A DNA stretch of 15,641 nt, taken from assembly GCA_036635475.1 (NCBI GenBank), contig JAVWQH010000040.1:1-15641 (forward strand), read 5' to 3'. The number at the start of each line of letters is the position of its first letter. Position 1 is the first letter of the stretch. A program made the position numbers and the translations under genes. The notes below the pieces were generated by a model. The model worked only from the letters and a program-made list of their open reading frames with translations. It was not told the origin of the DNA and did no database searches. Shown in pieces: positions 15,476-15,641 of the stretch. This stretch comes from JAHHUA01 sp036635475 (lineage in GTDB: Bacteria; Bacillota; Clostridia; Oscillospirales; Ruminococcaceae).

Positions 15476-15556
15476 ATAAATATACAAAATAGACCCGCTT
15501 ATGCAAAAATATAAGCAATATATGCGAAATATTTGTATAAATATACAACAAATCCA

Positions 15557-15634
15557 GTTGACATATTCCCTATTACGACGCACGTGGAAGCGATAATACT
15601 GATGACGTATTGTGGTGACAAGCCTAAAAAGTAG
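15557..15634 (+). pseudogene. Second, diverged copy of the rlmD 3' end (gene fragment)
   Basis: The frame encodes VDIFPITTHVEAIILMTYC followed by GDKPKK and a TAG stop. The intact rlmD ends VDLFPRTGHVECMVLMTKC, GSEGKK, TAG. By hand, 15 of 25 residues and 52 of 78 bases are identical with no gap, and both end at the same stop. Similarity stops abruptly upstream of the Val codon, so there is no start codon and no catalytic region: it cannot be a working enzyme. It is best read as a displaced or element-borne gene end marking the far boundary of an insertion. Most shared stretches are codons conserved in the family, and the divergence means the two ends come from different lineages rather than a recent duplication. 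Confidence 0.7.
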
Positions 15635-15641
15635 GCATCAA

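Larger units (their letters stand above)
9109..15556 (+). mobile_element. Putative integrated accessory (defence) island at the 3' end of rlmD
   Basis: The island begins right after the rlmD stop codon and ends where a second, diverged rlmD 3' end begins (15557). It contains three plus-strand genes (9331, 9826, 11195) unrelated to the aro operon, several inverted repeats and an exact 10-bp direct repeat (9206-9215, 15466-15475). The 3' end of rumA/rlmD-type genes is a known integration hotspot for integrative elements in Firmicutes; applying that here is inference. No intact integrase, relaxase or transposase is present, so this may be a satellite cassette, a decayed element, or the left end of a larger one. 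The exact boundaries are not proven. Confidence 0.5.
15284..15556. other. Non-coding, repeat-rich right end of the island
   Basis: No convincing gene. It contains a modest hairpin after the NACHT gene (15334-15357), a perfect 15-bp inverted repeat (15429-15465), the right copy of AGATGACATA, and an AT-rich stretch with the 11-mer TAAATATACAA at 15477-15487 and 15538-15548. A stem GCTTAT/ATAAGC lies between those two 11-mers. AAGCGAGTTT also occurs here and before the NACHT gene (about 11144). The density of short repeats fits a recombinase attachment region, but no single element proves it. Confidence 0.5.

Noticed and set aside
15284..15641. CRISPR array or toxin-antitoxin pair at the right end
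   Set aside because: The repeats are too few, too short and unevenly spaced for CRISPR, and there is no small gene pair with start sites.

Overview
The window looks like a chromosomal segment of an AT-rich, low-GC Gram-positive bacterium, most likely an anaerobic member of the Clostridia. The grounds are strong GGAGG-type ribosome binding sites, near-consensus sigma-A promoters, a tRNA-Gln with U1-A72 and encoded CCA, and the character of the Aro, PurC and RlmD proteins. I cannot name a species.

Left part (1-2330), minus strand. There is a tRNA-Gln(CUG) gene with a perfect promoter and an intrinsic terminator, an HD-GYP-type protein whose HD dyad is altered to E-D, and a stand-alone purC with its own promoter and terminator. 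Bases 1-128 hold nothing I recognise.

Middle part (2390-9180), plus strand. One promoter appears to drive a tightly packed operon: aroB, aroA, an in-frame shikimate kinase::shikimate dehydrogenase fusion, aroQ (type II dehydroquinase), aroC and rlmD (23S rRNA uracil-C5 methyltransferase). Neighbouring genes overlap by 8-11 nt or are 13-16 nt apart. Together they encode every step from DAHP to chorismate; only DAHP synthase is missing. The order B-A-K-E matches the domain order of the fungal AROM protein without its AroD domain.

Right part (9109-15556), plus strand, is an accessory island directly behind the rlmD stop codon. It carries a small protein that resembles a degenerate serine-recombinase N-terminal domain, an AlbA_2 (Schlafen-type)/GHKL-ATPase/winged-helix protein, and a 1362-residue protein with a probable N-terminal nuclease-like domain, a NACHT/STAND ATPase core and a long helical C-terminal region. 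The last has the layout of anti-phage STAND/Avs/bNACHT sensors, so I read the island as a probable defence cassette.

The strongest new observation is at the island's far side. Bases 15557-15634 encode a second copy of the last 25 codons of rlmD plus stop (15/25 residues identical by my hand alignment, no gaps, ending at the homologous stop codon). An exact 10-bp direct repeat (AGATGACATA) also brackets the three island genes. This is what site-specific integration into the 3' end of rlmD would leave, possibly repeated more than once. No intact integrase is inside the window, so a larger element to the right or a decayed element is possible.
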